Source: Rhynochetos jubatus
Taxonomy: Eukaryota; Chordata; Aves; Eurypygiformes; Rhynochetidae
Direction: 5' to 3'
DNA: 64,000 nt
Assembly (NCBI GenBank): GCA_027574665.1
Contig: CM050652.1
Location: 6,552,589-6,616,588 of the forward strand
Part shown: piece by piece, positions 12,405-26,356 of the stretch
Position numbering within the stretch: the first letter of the stretch is position 1
How the letters are laid out: each line of letters begins with the position of its first letter
Position numbers and translations under genes: made by a program
The notes under the pieces: generated by a model
Databases searched by the model: none
What the model was told of the DNA's origin: nothing
The model's input: only the letters and a program-made list of their open reading frames with translations

Positions 12405-15400
12405 AAACTAAGCTTTATTAGTTTCATAGTACCCAGAAACCTTCCCTAGCATAACGTTCATTAGTTTTAGGATAAAAATACAGTTGAGAAATATAACACA
12501 TCTTAAATACAGGTTTATAAATACAGTATACATACCCTGGATGGATGCTTAAACAGCTCAAGCGTATGGTTGTCAGTTTTATATTTAAGTCTAGTTACAT
12601 TATTAGCACCATTTTCTTAGTGCTCGGAGCACAGCACAGCCTTAACCCTGATCTCAGCATCATTTTTTTTAAAGGATGTGTTTGCAAGGAAGCCATGGAG
12701 GAAAACCTTGCCGTAGCATGCCCACCACCCAGTGCCTGTCACTTGACTGCGTTGTTCAAGGACGTTGGTGATGGGAGAAGTGTGTTTCTGCACTGTTGTG
12801 TGTCAGCTGGGCTTACCCGCAGAGTGTTAAGTTTCTGAGTCTGTGGTTAGGCTCCTAAATAAGTGAATTGATTTTGACTGCTCCCAGTGCCCAGAGATTA
12901 TGCTACTTCTTGGAGAGATATGTTGGTACTCAGCCCATCTGATAATTAGGTCAGCCTTAAGCAGGCATCCAAACACAAGTTGGAGCCAAAAATAGGAAAC
13001 TGGGCATGCATTTTTGACCTATATTTGTGTTTTTAATAGTGTTTCAAAATGTCTTAAATAACTAAAGAAGAAAAGAGTAGGAACTGTGGCTAAAATGTCC
13101 CCCAGAGTCCCAGCACAGTAAAAGGAGAGGTGAAGGGTGATGAATTCCCACGGGGCCTCCCTGGAACAGCGCTGTCCCTCCCTGGTCTCCTCATTTGGAA
13201 AAACGAGGCAGTTAACCTGAAGGATGCCGATGGCAGCAGACAGGCCGTCAGTTAACTGGAATGACCTGTTTGCATCTTTGTCCCTTAAAATGTAACAGCT
13301 CTTTGTATATTCTCCTAGTAAATTGGTTTCTGAGCAGGTGTGTGACCGCAGCCTAAAGGGTCTCGGGGAAGTTCGGTCGCTGAACAGCTGGGCTTAGGGT
13401 GGGAGAACCTGTCAGCGAAGGTGTGAGGCTGCCCGACAGCTAGAGAAGTGTGTTTTGCGAAAGCTCCTTGCCTGTTTTTAGAATCAGCATCAGCATTTTA
13501 TGATTTTTTGGCACAGAAATCGCCGACCGTTTCCTCAGAATTGCTTAAATACCAAAGTTGAATGCTGAAGGAAAGAAACACGTGCATATTTTTCAGTGAA
13601 GCATTACTCTAGTTAATTCTTTGGGGAGTTTTTTTAGGAAACAGTGTACAGTACTAAACCATGGATTAGTAGGATCTAATTCAACAGGAGGCATGTTTTT
13701 TTTAAAACATTGGTACATTATGATCTTCCTAAAGTATTAAATCCATTGCCTTAGCACATTTCAGGATTTACTTTGCTTGCAGTATACAAATAATGCGTTA
13801 TAATACATTGTATTTTGTAAGTGTCTCTCTACCCCACTCTTAATCTCTATTTCAAGCCACAAGAATCCCAGTTTGTAAAAAAGGCTACTCTTCTTTCTGC
13901 TGGAAATACTATTTCAATTTAATTTAGTTTGGTTGGGGTTTTTTTTCTACGAAATAAACATGATACTATCAGCTTGGCTGCAAAGGTAGATATGTTGAAT
14001 ATCTCACAAGAAGTTTCAAGCTCAGAAAATGCTGGAGTTCATAATATTCAGGATATAATGTAAATCTTAGCAAAACTCCTGCACTTGAAGGAGCTATCAA
14101 CTACTTAGGTTTACTCATGCCAGCACGCTCCTTCAACCCTATTGAACTGTCCATGGATACTCATGGTCTGTTTTCCTAAGGCAGGATAAATTGTGGAACA
14201 CAGTGGGAATTCTTTAGCCTAATTATTTCAACATGTTCTGAAAAGAGCTAGTTGTTTGAATATGGGGCTGCCGATTTATTTTATGCATTGACCAAACAAA
14301 AACATCTCCAACAGCTGAATGAGTTAAAACCAAATAAAGTAAACCCTTGCCTGCCTTTGATGTTTGGGAACAAAAATGTGCAATATGAATGAAAAGAACC
14401 AGTACCACATTGAACTATGACTTTACAAATGGTCTGCAGAGGACCTGGCTGAGTGATTTTACGTAAGACAAGATAATCCTTGAGTTCCGCAGCTTACAGA
14501 GCTGAATGACTGTATCTTGTGGTGTGCTGTTACAATGAGGTTGTGCTTGCACGCCCCACTAAAAATCCTTTCTTCCATGGAAATTATTATTCATGAACTT
14601 TCTGGACTCATAGCTCCTTTACCTACGGACTCAAATTTTCAATATGTAGTTCATCTCCTCTGTATTCTAAAATACCATGGATAGGACTCGTAAGTGTCTG
14701 AAGTAAACACATCTTTTAGGCACATCTTGCAGTAATGGAAAGAAAAAAAAACTCCTAAGGACTATTTACCTGATCTTAAACCAGATTTGTTAGGTGAAAA
14801 TGGAGATGAATCAGACCATCCTCACCCATGTACTACAATTTGAATTGCCATATATACATATGACTAGCACTTCTGCAACAAAAATGTTGCTCACCTTGAA
14901 CTATAGGCTTGGACTCTACTGAGGCTTTTCTTTTTCTATGGAGAGATACTACTGTTTGTTGTTATTGCTTAGTGATGAAAGTATGTCGGAGACGTTGCAG
15001 GGACACAGTGGGCAGTGTGAAGGAACCTGTACTCCAGACAGGAGATCCTGGCCTCAAGTAGAGCCTTATTGATCACAAAGTCTTGGAAAAGGGATTTAGA
15101 AGGGGTTGTGTGCTGAAGTGGCTCCACGTGGAGGTCGTTTCAGCATCGGGGCACAAGTCCCTGCACAATAGCTTAGTCCAAATTGTGTGAGGTAGCACTA
15201 ATAAACACGCGAGCACAGCTGGAAGTTCCCTGTAGAAATGCTAATACTCTGGTTTTGATGCGAACTCAGTTGTGCTTTGATGAACACAGGCCACAGCCCT
15301 TGGCCCCACTGAGTAAAACAGTGTCATAAGTGCTCAGTAACTATTCTTTGTTTTCTTCATATTGTGAGGTTTCAACTTGGTTTGATTTCAGTTTCAGTTA

Positions 15401-16457
15401 CAGTTGGAAATATCTAACGGTCAGCTATGAAGTTTAACCCAAACCAGTCCACTGTGTCTTATTTTTCTCTTCTCTAGCCTCTCTTTAAAGTTCTTCCACC
15501 CCAAACCAAAAGTGATTTATCATTTTGGTCTGCTGGGAAGAATGCACAACATGTTGCAGGTACATTGCTGAAATAGGATGTATGAATTGTAGTTTACACT
15601 GGAGGAGATGGTCTTCACTGAGCAACACCTTTCAACAAAACAGAACATCAGTGTGGAATTGGCCCAGAATATTAACTTGCTTTGTACTATTTCTCTCCAT
15701 CTTCATAATCTCACAGGAAAATGTACCCTTATACACAGTTGCCTAGATTCACAAAGATATGCCTAATCAATAAAGCCTTGTTTCCTAAAATGCCTTCTGT
15801 TAGACAGGTTTGGAGGAAACTTATGGTACAGAAGAGTAGAAAACAGAAAAAATAGCCAGTTGATAGGTTTGTCTGCCATACCTGTAGTATGTTTGTGTGC
15901 TCTGCTTTCTCCTCCTTCTTTGCGCTGCTGTGGAAGGTCCTTGGTGTAGACACTGTCATTTCAAGACAATCAGAAATGTCATTGGGCTTTAACATAAATT
16001 ACATAAGTGATTAAGATAAGTGAGCCTCATTTTCATTTGCCCCAAGCTCACAGAGATTCCTTGGCTCTCAAAGACCTATGCACTGCTGAAAAGCATGGGT
16101 TTATGAGTCTAAAGCTATTGTCCAGTTCTCAAAGACCTTGACTTCTAGTGAATTTGCAAAGAATTTGATGGAGTTGGTTCACCTCTCTGTTTTCTTTTTT
16201 CCCTTGTACAAGTGAATGTACTGAAAAGAATTTGTAAAATAGAAAGCTGTTTTCAGAAAGCCATCTTCAGACAAAATGATCACCATGGGGGAAGACTCCT
16301 CTCCCTCTCCCTGTGTCTTGCTTAGTCTCATTTGCATGTGGATGCACACAAGAGTGGCCAGATGTTGAGTTCCTCCTTTCCTCACTGGTGCTTCTCTTTT
16401 CCTGTACCTTGAGAAGATATGGACAATCTTTCACAGGAATTGTTCCCTGTGAGTAAT

Positions 16458-17038
16458 TGTGATTTAACCCCAGCCAGCAACTAAGCACCACACAGCTGCT
16501 CGCTCACTCCACCCAAGGGTGACGGAGGAGAGAATCAGAAGAGTGAAAATAAGAAAACTCATGGGTTGAGGTAAAGACAGGTTAATAGGTAAAGGAAAAG
16601 CTGTGCGCAAAAAGCAGAACAAGGAATTTGTTGACCACTTCCCATCGGCAGGCTTTCTCATCTCCAGGGAAGCAGGGCTCCATCACGCATAACAGTTACT
16701 TGGATAAACAAATGTCATAACTTCGAACATCGCCCCCTTCCTTCTTCTTTCCCCAGTTCTATTTGCTGAGCAAGACATCATATAGTATGGTATATCCCTC
16801 TGGTCAGTTGGGGTCAACTATCCTGGCTGTGTCCCCTCCCAGCTTCTTGTGCACCCCCAGCCTGCTCACTGGTGGGGTGGGGTGGGGTGTGAGGCAGAAA
16901 AGGCCTTGACTCTGTGCAAGCACTGCTCAGCAGCAACAAAAAAATCTGTGTATTATCGACACCATTTCCAGCCCAAACCCAAACCGTAGCCCCATTCTAG
17001 CTACAGTGAAGAAAATGAACCCAGCCAACACCAGCACA
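16458..17038 (-). mobile_element. Solo LTR of an endogenous retrovirus (likely ERVL-like)
   Basis: A 581-bp element starts with TG and ends with CA. It is flanked by GTAAT on both sides (16453-16457 and 17039-17043); the preceding A is also shared, so the duplication is 5 or 6 bp. A 5-bp duplication would fit ERVL. No retroviral coding sequence lies beside it, so recombination between two LTRs probably left a solo copy. Orientation is inferred from a reverse-strand ATTAA-type poly(A) region near 16580 and a decayed TATA-like promoter region near 16755-16765. I recognise the sequence as a multi-copy bird LTR, but the family name was not verified. It includes a G-rich run (16871-16888). Confidence 0.85.
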
Positions 17039-17629
17039 GTAATGAAGAAGTAGAGGGACACGGACTTATTTGAGAAGGGCTGTGATATTAGTGTATGTCT
17101 TTCTATATTGTCATTCTTGTTTCCCCCTGACTCTTCCTTGCTCTCTTGCTTCTCTGGTGCTCTTTCCCTGGAGTATGTCTGTCACTTTGATTTTATTCTA
17201 TCCAAGCAGAAGCAGAGCACTTAAATTTACTAGAATATTCCTTTTGGGCATGACAGACAGCACTTTCAAGATACCAGAAAATAAGCAAGATTTTACCTCT
17301 CACTCCACTCACACAAATGGCAATGTGTTTGTCAAAGGACCTTATGGAGAATTAACTGCACCAGACCAGGAAAATCCACCTCTCCTTTGGCAAAAATTGC
17401 CCTGAGGAACAGAACCAGTGCATGATGGTGCTCTGTTAGTGACTGGGAGACCAGCGGTTTGTGCAGGGGTGAATACTTGGATTGGCTGGAGATCACCGTA
17501 AAGGGCAGACAATTTAATGCCAATCACACATGCTAGTTAGATTAGAATACTGATGAGCCCTTTTGAAAGGCCAACTGCATCTTCTTTCAGCAAAAATATT
17601 AAAATGCCCCCCTTTCTCCCACCTGACCA

Positions 17630-17654
17630 CCCCCCCACCCCCCCCCCACCCCCC
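17630..17654. repeat. C-tract (C7-A-C10-A-C6)
   Basis: A nearly pure C run on the + strand is preceded by C-rich sequence from 17607. The reverse strand has three long G runs that could form a G-quadruplex; the intron RNA itself would carry the C side. Confidence 0.9.
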
Positions 17655-19084
17655 AGAATCTCCAGAAGAATAAATTAAAACTTGGAGGTGTGGTTATTAT
17701 CACAGAATAATTAGACCCCATGGGATTGGAGACACTCAACATTTGTTAATGCCCCTGGGTTGTGATTATCTAATAATGATGATGCCTCTGTCATCGCTTA
17801 ATTATTCTTCGCCTTTAAAGTGTTCCTTATGCAGGCAGAGCCTGTAGAGTGTGCTCATTTCAGACAGGAATGCAATTGCAAATTCCTGAGAGCAATGTCA
17901 CATGGGTGGTGTGATTGACTTAGCCACTTCTCCCCCACACCCATGTTTATAATCCTCATTTCATAAGCTCCATCATTACTCTACTTGAATCGCTCCCCTT
18001 TGCCATAAGAGACATTTCATTCGCGTGCTTAGGAGAAAGGGTTTATTCCTCCCTCTCTTTAAAACCACCAGTTGGTGTTAGTTCTACAGAAAGAGAATAC
18101 ACCTTAATTGATTGACCTTAAGCACATCACACCAGGTCTGGGCAGAATCCCGCAGAACACCAGAACGGTGGTCCAGGTTCCCCATTACATAAGAACCCCC
18201 TACAGCTGGGGGACATTCTTCTCTGTTTAAGGGAGTACCACAGCCAGAATAAGATGTAAATCAGACCAAAGTTGGAAGCTTTGCATAGACTTTGTCCAAC
18301 ACAACTAATCTTTGTCCAATATCTTTAGTCTTTCCCTCGAGCCAGCAGGTGTTCGTCTTGTTTAGACACAGTTTGCATGTCTCGTTCCAAACATTGTTGG
18401 GTTTTGCAACTAAAGATTAGAAAGAAAACAGCAAATGCAGACTTAATCTGATTATCCATTGTTGTGTCTTTGGTTTGTTATCCCTCTTATACTAACAAAG
18501 GGACAAAGGAATATTGTGTTTACCCAAGAGATTATGGGTTGTAAACAAAGATTTTAAATTCAACCTGCTAAAATTAAAGATTTCTACTTCGAGTTTAATA
18601 TTTCTTTTCCTTTTGTCCCCAACTGTTATATTTTTTTCTATGTTATTGACTGGGGAAATGTTAAAAGTCTTAAAATAATTTTGATTTTCTTTTCTTACTG
18701 CATTTACTCTCTTTGCATAATTTCTTTTTATATTGTCTTTCCATTCTCCTGGTTTTATTTTCTGTTGCACAATGCTGAGTCTAAAGGAAACTAAAAGGAA
18801 TCTAAAATCTCAAGGAATCATTCAAGGTCAGGACCTCCTTTTGTTCGATGTAGATCTAGTCCTGGAAATCTAGCCCACACAAAGTAGTTGTGGCAGCCTA
18901 GAATAAGAAGCACAGTCAAGAGTTAAGTGGCAAATTCGGTGTCAACCTGTATTCCTGTAAACAGACCCAAGAACAGAAGCCAGATCTCCTATTCAGTTTT
19001 CTGCCAACACATTTCCGTTCTTTGGCTTTCCTTCATTCAGAGTTACCTGAGTTTTTCTCCTACACTATTCTGCTTTTCCTAGGT

Positions 19085-19825
19085 TCACAAAATCAGCGAG
19101 TTTGGAAGGTCCCTCAGGAGGTCTGTAGTCCAACCCCCCGCTCAAAGCAGGGTCAAGTGTGAGGTGAGATCAGGTTGCTCAGGGCTTGATCCAGTCAGGT
19201 CCTGAAAAGGACATGAACTGGGCAATCTGGGTGATCTGTTCCAGTGCTTGACAATCCTCACAGTGCAAGTGTTGTTACTTGCACCTAGATTGAGCCTCTC
19301 ATGTTTCAATTTACCTTTCCTCCTCCCACCATTCACCACTGCTCTGTCTTGCTGATGACCTCCTCATAAGTACTGGGAGAGTGCTTTAGGTCCACCTGAA
19401 GCCATATCTTCTCTAGCCAGAACAAGCCCAGCTTATTACAGGATGAGTGCTCGAGGCCCTGATCATCTTGCTGGCTTTCCACTGAACTCCCTCCAGCTGA
19501 TCTGGATGTAGTATTTAGAAGGGATCTAACAAGCAGTGAGTAAAGAGGGAACATCACATGGTCTCCTGGCTCTTCTGTTCCAACAGCTCAGGATGCTGTT
19601 GGCTTTCTTTGCTGCCAGGGCATGCTGCTGGCTCATGGTCACCTCCAACCAGGACACCCCAGGTCATTTTCAGCAGAGCTTCTCCCCAGCCCATCCATCC
19701 CCACCCCGTGTCACTGAAAGGGATTATTTCTTCACAGGTGCAGGACTTTGCATCTGTCCTTGTTGAATTTCATAAAGTTCAGGTTGGCCAATTCTGCCCA
19801 TCTGCATCCCTCTGAATGGCAGCCA
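19085..19825 (-). mobile_element. Older CR1 LINE fragment, about 0.74 kb
   Basis: This reverse-oriented CR1 starts at its 3' end (TCACAAAATCAGCGAGTTTG, then the CTGTAGTCCAACCCCCCGCT block) and continues through CAGAACAAGCCCAGC and TGCAGGACTTTGCATCTGTC blocks, which are CR1 ORF2 sequence read backwards. The divergence and indels indicate an older subfamily than the copies at 26184 and 32271. All short open frames here are repeat remnants. Confidence 0.85.
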
Positions 19826-21104
19826 TTTAGTCAGGAACAGTTTAAGTCAGATCTATTTTATCTAGCCCTTGGAGTCAGTGAGCTCAGAAAGGCAGCTGAA
19901 AATGAGAAATACACCCAAATTCAGTACAGGAAAGAGGATTCTGGATCAAGACAAACAGCAGTATAGGTTTGACAGGAGTCTGCCCCGAAACAGAACATAT
20001 TTACTCTGCAACTTCTCATGCTTAAAGGCACAGAGATACTGAACTTTAAATTTGTGCGTAATATTGATCCCTGGCGCACTACTGTATCATCTTACCTGGA
20101 AAATAAGTACTTTGAAGACTGAGTTATTTAAACTCTCCATTAAGTAAAAGCAAGAACAAAGTTTTGGTTCACAGCCAAGCGGTGCGGTGGTGTGGTTTGC
20201 TTTTTACCATATGCACATCCTCTAACACCGACTAAGCAGGATGTGACCAGAACACAGATAAGCTGGTATCAAAGAAAGCGTTGAGCTTCCTGTGGTGCCG
20301 TACGTTAGGTAGTGACGGGCAATTGTGGAGTGTAACCGAGAGTTGCCTAAAGGAAAGCTGTCAGCAGGGCTGACACAGTTACTGTTGTGAATCTCTGTGT
20401 GGAAAACCCCAGTGTAGTTAAGCCGGGTTTGGAGCTGCACTGAAGCCCTGCAGCACCAGAAAGCTGGTTCTGCTCCAGAAACAATAGCTGCTCTTCACAT
20501 GGATGAGGTGGGTGAAGGTCTACAGCAACTCTTTGTGCAGGCAAAGAACTGGAGCTGCCCTTGCTTTTCTTTGCCCATTCTCTCCTTTAATCCTCTCCTA
20601 AAACCAAACAAAATGTTTCTTAGAAGAAACTTCACTTAAAATCTTTGAAATGCCTCTTTAATATTCTTAATACCTTAGTCCCAGGCCCGCAGTGTGACTA
20701 TATCATTCCCAGGCAGTATGCCAGTGTTGGAAGAGGAGGAAGGGAACGGGACACGACAAAGAGGAATGGAGAGAGTGCACAGCCTACTGTGTATCACCAC
20801 CCATAAAATAGTGCCAAGTTAGCATGTGTAGTATGGAGTTTCCCAGAGACTCGTCTTTTTTCTGTGGAATATGACTTCGCCAAGAAGTCAGTGGCGTTCT
20901 TTATTACTGAGACATTTACCAGAAAATTTAAGGACAGAATGGGGTCAACTACAGTCTGCAAACCATCTCTGCTAAATCATAGCAGTACATGTGTGATGTG
21001 AATAGGTCCTTTTCTTTAGAGCAACAGAGAGAGGGAGTGTTATCTAGTGCTTTGTTTCAGCACTCGGTGCTCAGGCAGCCTCCCTGGGCCCTCCAGCTGA
21101 CCTC

Positions 21105-21215
21105 ATCTGTTGGGGAAGAGGATTAATTTTATAAATTGTCCCTGAGACATGAGAGGAGTGGGATTTGCCCAAGGCTGTACTACAGATGAGCATAGGTCTG
21201 TGGTTTTCTTACTTC
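21105..21215 (-). mobile_element. Possible MIR/CORE-SINE-like fragment
   Basis: A block with GGGATTTGCCCAAGGCTGTAC and ACAGATGAG resembles the reverse complement of the conserved core of amniote MIR-like SINEs. The match is short and by memory only, so this is tentative. Confidence 0.35.
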
Positions 21216-24200
21216 AGTATACCTAGAAGCTCTATGAAGGGTACTCTTTGGTCTTGGGTGTAGGAAGTGGCATGACAAAAATGTGCCTGTGCCTCCAAGA
21301 TATGGCTTTGTAAGAGACAAGCCAGCAACTGGGAAGAAGCAGAATTAGCCCTGTCTTGCAGAAAAAAAAATATACCAAGTGCTTTATCCAGGGCAGCTCA
21401 AGGAGTTTGAGGCAGAACTAGGAAAGGCATCGATAGCATCTGGTAGTTCAGCTCACCCTGCATGCTTTTGTGCAAGGCCATCCTACTTTGTGTGAGCTAT
21501 ACTGTAACTGCAAAGTCTCTGCTTCCTGTCCCTGGCAGGGTGTGCTTTGCAGAATAGTGCACATCCTCTGCAGATAGCTTGCCCAGCATCAGGCAGTTCT
21601 CTGAGCCTGAGATTTGATTAGGGTGATTACGTTCAAACTCCTGAGTTTGCATGGTTTGGCATCAGTTCTGCATGCAGGAAGAAAGCAGATACCTCTCTTT
21701 CAGATCAACAGCTTGTTAACACAACATGTGGCCAACAGGAAGGGCAAAATCCATCCCGAAACACATTTCCTCTCTGAATGATCTACCTCTACTTCGAGTT
21801 CACCACTTCAGTCAGTGAAAACAGGGCAATTCCAGAGGGCAATTCAGCCCATCCTGAGGTAGAAATCTAAAGGTGGCGTGTCTGAGTTGGAGGCCTCTTA
21901 GCCTCAGAGATGACTGAGGATAGTTTTGACTAGACCAGCTTAAACTGACAACGAGGCTGGGAAAGGTGGGGAAATTAATCCCATCCACAGTGTGCACAGC
22001 AAAGCCAAAGAAATGGTTACACTTAGTTGTCTTTCCTAGATGCTGTTATCCTAAATGTAGTTTTCCAGATGATGTAAATCATTATGACTTTATGGACATA
22101 AGCTATCCAAAAGGATGGCCAAAAGTTTCTATGCTAATACCAGCTGTTTTTCTAGATTGGCATAGTTTTTAGTAATTGTGTCGAAGCATTATTTAAATTA
22201 AAAGGGAAATGGCTCATTGCTAGTTTGGCTTTCTATTTAAAAAATCTCTGACCTAAAAGGTGTTGTAACCTTTTAAGGGCAGAAATAAATGTGTTGAGAA
22301 TAGTTGAAAATGCCAACTCCTTCCAGCCTTAAAAATCTCTGTGAATGCAACATTACTGGTTAAGCACAGATGTCTATACTGCATAGAGCAACCACTCCAA
22401 ATGAGAATGTGTTCTCTGTAGCAGAGAGAGCTCTGTTAAAGGATATATCTGCCAAAGGCCAAGTCCCTTTATTCATCATGGAACTGATAGCAAAAATTTC
22501 ATCAATTAAATGGAGCACAGTAAGGTCAAATGGCTGGGGTTGGGAGTGATTTGGGGGGTGGGGTTGAGAAAAGGCTGCAGCCATGTCCTTCTCCATTCCA
22601 CAGCTTCTTAATAATATTATTTATATTATTTAAAGTTTTCTGGATGCTTATTAAAGTGGAGTTGAGTTTGGAAGAAAGAGGAGGAAGGTTGTGAGGCTGA
22701 CACAGAAATGTGGGATAGAGGGGTCAACAAAGAAGAAACAGTGAAGTCTGTAATAGTAAACCATTTTTAACCTTCTCACCTTTGATGGCTGGAGATGCTG
22801 AGGTGTTCTGTTAAGTCTCTGTATGTGGCTCGTGTGGAGAAGGCAACAGGTGACCAGTGTACATGCAGGAAAGAGAGCAGATTTTCCTACAGGTTACTGG
22901 ACAACTCTTTACTCTTACAAGTCTAAAATGACCTCTTTATCCAGTGCTGTGATATTATTTTCACATATCAGTAGATTTTTAAGGTCAGAGGGGAATATGA
23001 TGAACATCTTGTCTGAACTCTTGCAACAACAGCCAGAGGATTCAACCCCGTAACTCCTGCCAATAGTCTCTGATTGAGCAACAGCCACTTTGAGAAAGTT
23101 GTCGGCTTATTCCAGTGACTGATGATACAGAGGAAGAAGTTCCTTTGAGTAGACAAAATCTTATCTATCATGTTCTGATGCTTATCCAGGGCTTAACATC
23201 GTGAGGGAATGATCGGTGCAGCTGGTAAAAAGGATCTCTGTTCTTCACCAACTATTGTATATTCAGCCAGCATTCGTCAGGCTGGAGCTCCAGTCTGCTG
23301 AATCTCTCCCCCTAGCTTCAGTATTCACTAACTCACTTAATACTGCCCCGGAAATTTATTGAGTCCCTGACATACATATGTTTTAAGGAAGCAAGTATAA
23401 AGTTCCCAGCATAAAGAGAAAAACAATACACCGAATGTGGATACAGGGTGTGCCGTTCAGAGTGACACTAGAAGCCCAAGTTCTTTGCACTTTTTTTGTG
23501 TGTTTTGATTTTCCTCACAGTTGCACCAAATGCCGGTACATCAGTAGCACAGAGAGGACAATTCCTAGTGGCACTACAGCTCCGTACATCAAGCTGTCTA
23601 AGTACCTGGAGACAGATGCCTACTGCTTATTAAGCAGCACTATAAAGTGATTCCATACAGAGCAGCAATGTTCTGGTGCAAGGATGGAAGGAGCTGTGAA
23701 ATGTTTTCTTTTAATTTATTTGTTGGCAGGGGAACCCAGAAAAAAAAACAATTTATAAATCCTGTAGGTATCCAATCTATTTTTGTCATCTGGACAACTA
23801 AAAGCCATAAATATAGAATAATGCTATTCCAACAGAGAATTTTACTTCCTCTACCATTACTCTGAGCAGTTGGTGAGCCCAACAGCTTTGGTGACATGGA
23901 AGTTATACAGGTTCCCCCAAAGTTGTGCAGTCACCTACTGTTACCACAAGGCATGTGATTTTTCTTTTTCCCTTTGGTTCAATATATGTTACAATTGTTT
24001 AGTTGAAAGAAGCTCAAAAAGGACGAAGGACAGGAGAATCGTAGTCCTTGTCTTTAGATGGATTTCAGTGTAGGCTGGGAGCACATCAGGTGTAAACTTT
24101 CAGCCGGCCTAAGGCTTCATCTGTGTCTTGTAGGACCTTTTAACTTGAGTTTCATCTCCCTTTAAGTGTTTTGCAGACATGGAATACCATTGCTTCATCT

Positions 24201-26183
24201 GTTGGTTTTATCCAGCGTTTTGTGAGAAATTTTCATCTCTCTTGACATCTTGGACCTTTTATGGCCCCTTCATCGTATTTTAGCTCACCACCGTCTTCAT
24301 TTCATACATGCAGGTCTCAGTCAAAGGGAAGGAGATACCTAGTGTGGATCTCTCTGTAAACTTCACACAGCAAGGTGCTGGACGTGTCCTTTACAAGTGC
24401 AGTGACAAAAGGAGCCCCCTTCATTTCTGTTCACCCCATATTCAATAAGATAATGGAAACCACACAATTTGTTCAGTTTCTTTCTCCTCCAAGCAATAAT
24501 AAGCCAAAGAGTAAAAAGCACTGTCCCAGTGGATCACTGCTAAGCAGAAGAAATAGCCACAGCAACAAAAAACTGATTTCTGAGATGCTTCAGTGCTCCA
24601 ACTAGTATTTTACATTGATTATATGCCAATTCATTATTTAGGCAAACTGGATAATCTGCATTGCAACTTCAGATGAGAGAATCGCTGAGGCACCTGCTCT
24701 GTGCTTGATGGAACAGAGAAACTTGATATGAATAAAAGGAGAGAGATGTTGGCCCCAAATACCGGCCATCCCTAGAGCGTGTGTTTGAGCAGTGAGACTA
24801 CGATAAGAGCCACCACAACGCACTCTGTGGGCTGCACAAGAGGGAAGGATTTCATCAGGTTTTTCTGCCTCGTCCAACAGACGTGTTGACAATCCATAAG
24901 CGTATGGCTCTCATTCACAAGAGTTATTTGCCCCCAAGAGCTTTAATGTAATTTTCAGGCAGTTTCCTAGCCTCATTTCTCTCATTTCTTAAATATATGT
25001 TTTTCCTCGAGAGAAAAGGGTAATAGTCCTCTGAAACAGAAATGGATGGAATTCAGCCCAGCCAAAACCAATCAGATCCTTCAGAGTTGAGGTTTATATA
25101 CTTCATTTAAACAATCTGCTAATGAACATGAGCATAAACACAGAGCAGTGTTGGTCACAGGGAATTCACTGACATTCATTCACTTCGATTTTTTTCTCTC
25201 TTCTCTGTTGGTGCCCACATTATCTGACAAAAGTTTTTTACTTGGGTTTTGTGATTACTCTTTTTTTTTAATCAAAGACATTATTGGCTTCTTGTTGCTT
25301 TGCATAGAGAGATTGAATAATCAAAGCTGCTTCAATCTGCAACGTACAGAATTACTCAAGTTACCATTGCAGATGCTAGGGAAGTGGGAACAAGGAGTGC
25401 CTCACACACTCTGGAAATCTCTCACCCTCAGCTCACCAAAGTACTTTGAGGCCTCATGAGTGCAAAGGCTTGTCTTTGGTGGGTCTTAATGTTGTAAAGG
25501 TGGGTTATTTGTAGATTAGAGCTTTAAGATTCACCCACAGAGTGAAAAAGTTGCCTCCTACTTTCCTTACTGGATCCTGACAACTGTAGAGACTTCACTT
25601 TCTTCAGGGTTCACTGAGTAATCTGATGTGTTCCACAGCTCAGAAGAGCATCAAAATAAAAGTGGTCTTAACCATTTCACAGTTAAGTAATACATAGGAG
25701 TAGAAGAGCATGGTGTAGACATAATATGCCTCATCAACAAAATCATCAACAAAACTCTGATTTTAAATGTTCACTTTCAGAAGATAATGCAACTTTTTAA
25801 AGGAACAGTCTTTAAGATTGAAGAACTAAAGGAGGGCTCAGGAGACAAGCTAAAATCCTAATTGCTTCTGCAGCTTTTATGAGTGTGATTCATCTGGTAT
25901 AACTTCACCTACCTGTAAATTAATCCACACTAGTTATCTACAGCCCTTCTATGAGAGAGGCAGGCATTTCTGGGTCATCCAACCTATCCTAAATGATAGT
26001 TCTTTCTAAGGTGCTTTATTACTTTTCTAGGACAAGAGAGTGAGTTTCTCTTCCTAAGCTTGTAGTTTAGATGGATTCATCTCATCCATCTTCATCATTC
26101 CCTTGGCATTGTAGCAGAAAAGACCTTTTCTCCACCCTAGCCTCAGCCTCCCCTCTGGCAGAGCTTTAGGGGTGGGTGTAGTA

Positions 26184-26356
26184 TAGAATCATAGAGTCAT
26201 AGAATGGGTTGGGTTGGGAGGGACCTTAAAGACCATCCAGTTCCAACCCCCCTGCCATGGGCAGGGACACCCTCCACTAGACCAGGTTGCTCCAAGCCTC
26301 ATCCAGCCTGGCCTTGAACACTTCCAGGGATGGTGCATCCACAGCTTCTCTGGGCA
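26184..26356 (-). mobile_element. CR1 LINE 3' fragment
   Basis: This is a well-preserved reverse CR1 3' end, starting TAGAATCATAGAGTCATAG and ending at CTTCTCTGGGCA, where the similarity stops abruptly. The truncation point is the same as in the copy at 32271-32434. It lies 0.7 kb upstream of exon B. Confidence 0.95.

Noticed and set aside
16464-16661. Reverse frame within the LTR
   Set aside because: It lies in LTR sequence and does not resemble a retroviral protein; no coding part of the provirus remains.
22553-22566. GGGGGGTGGGG run as a G-quadruplex
   Set aside because: Only two clear G runs; too few for a standard four-run quadruplex.
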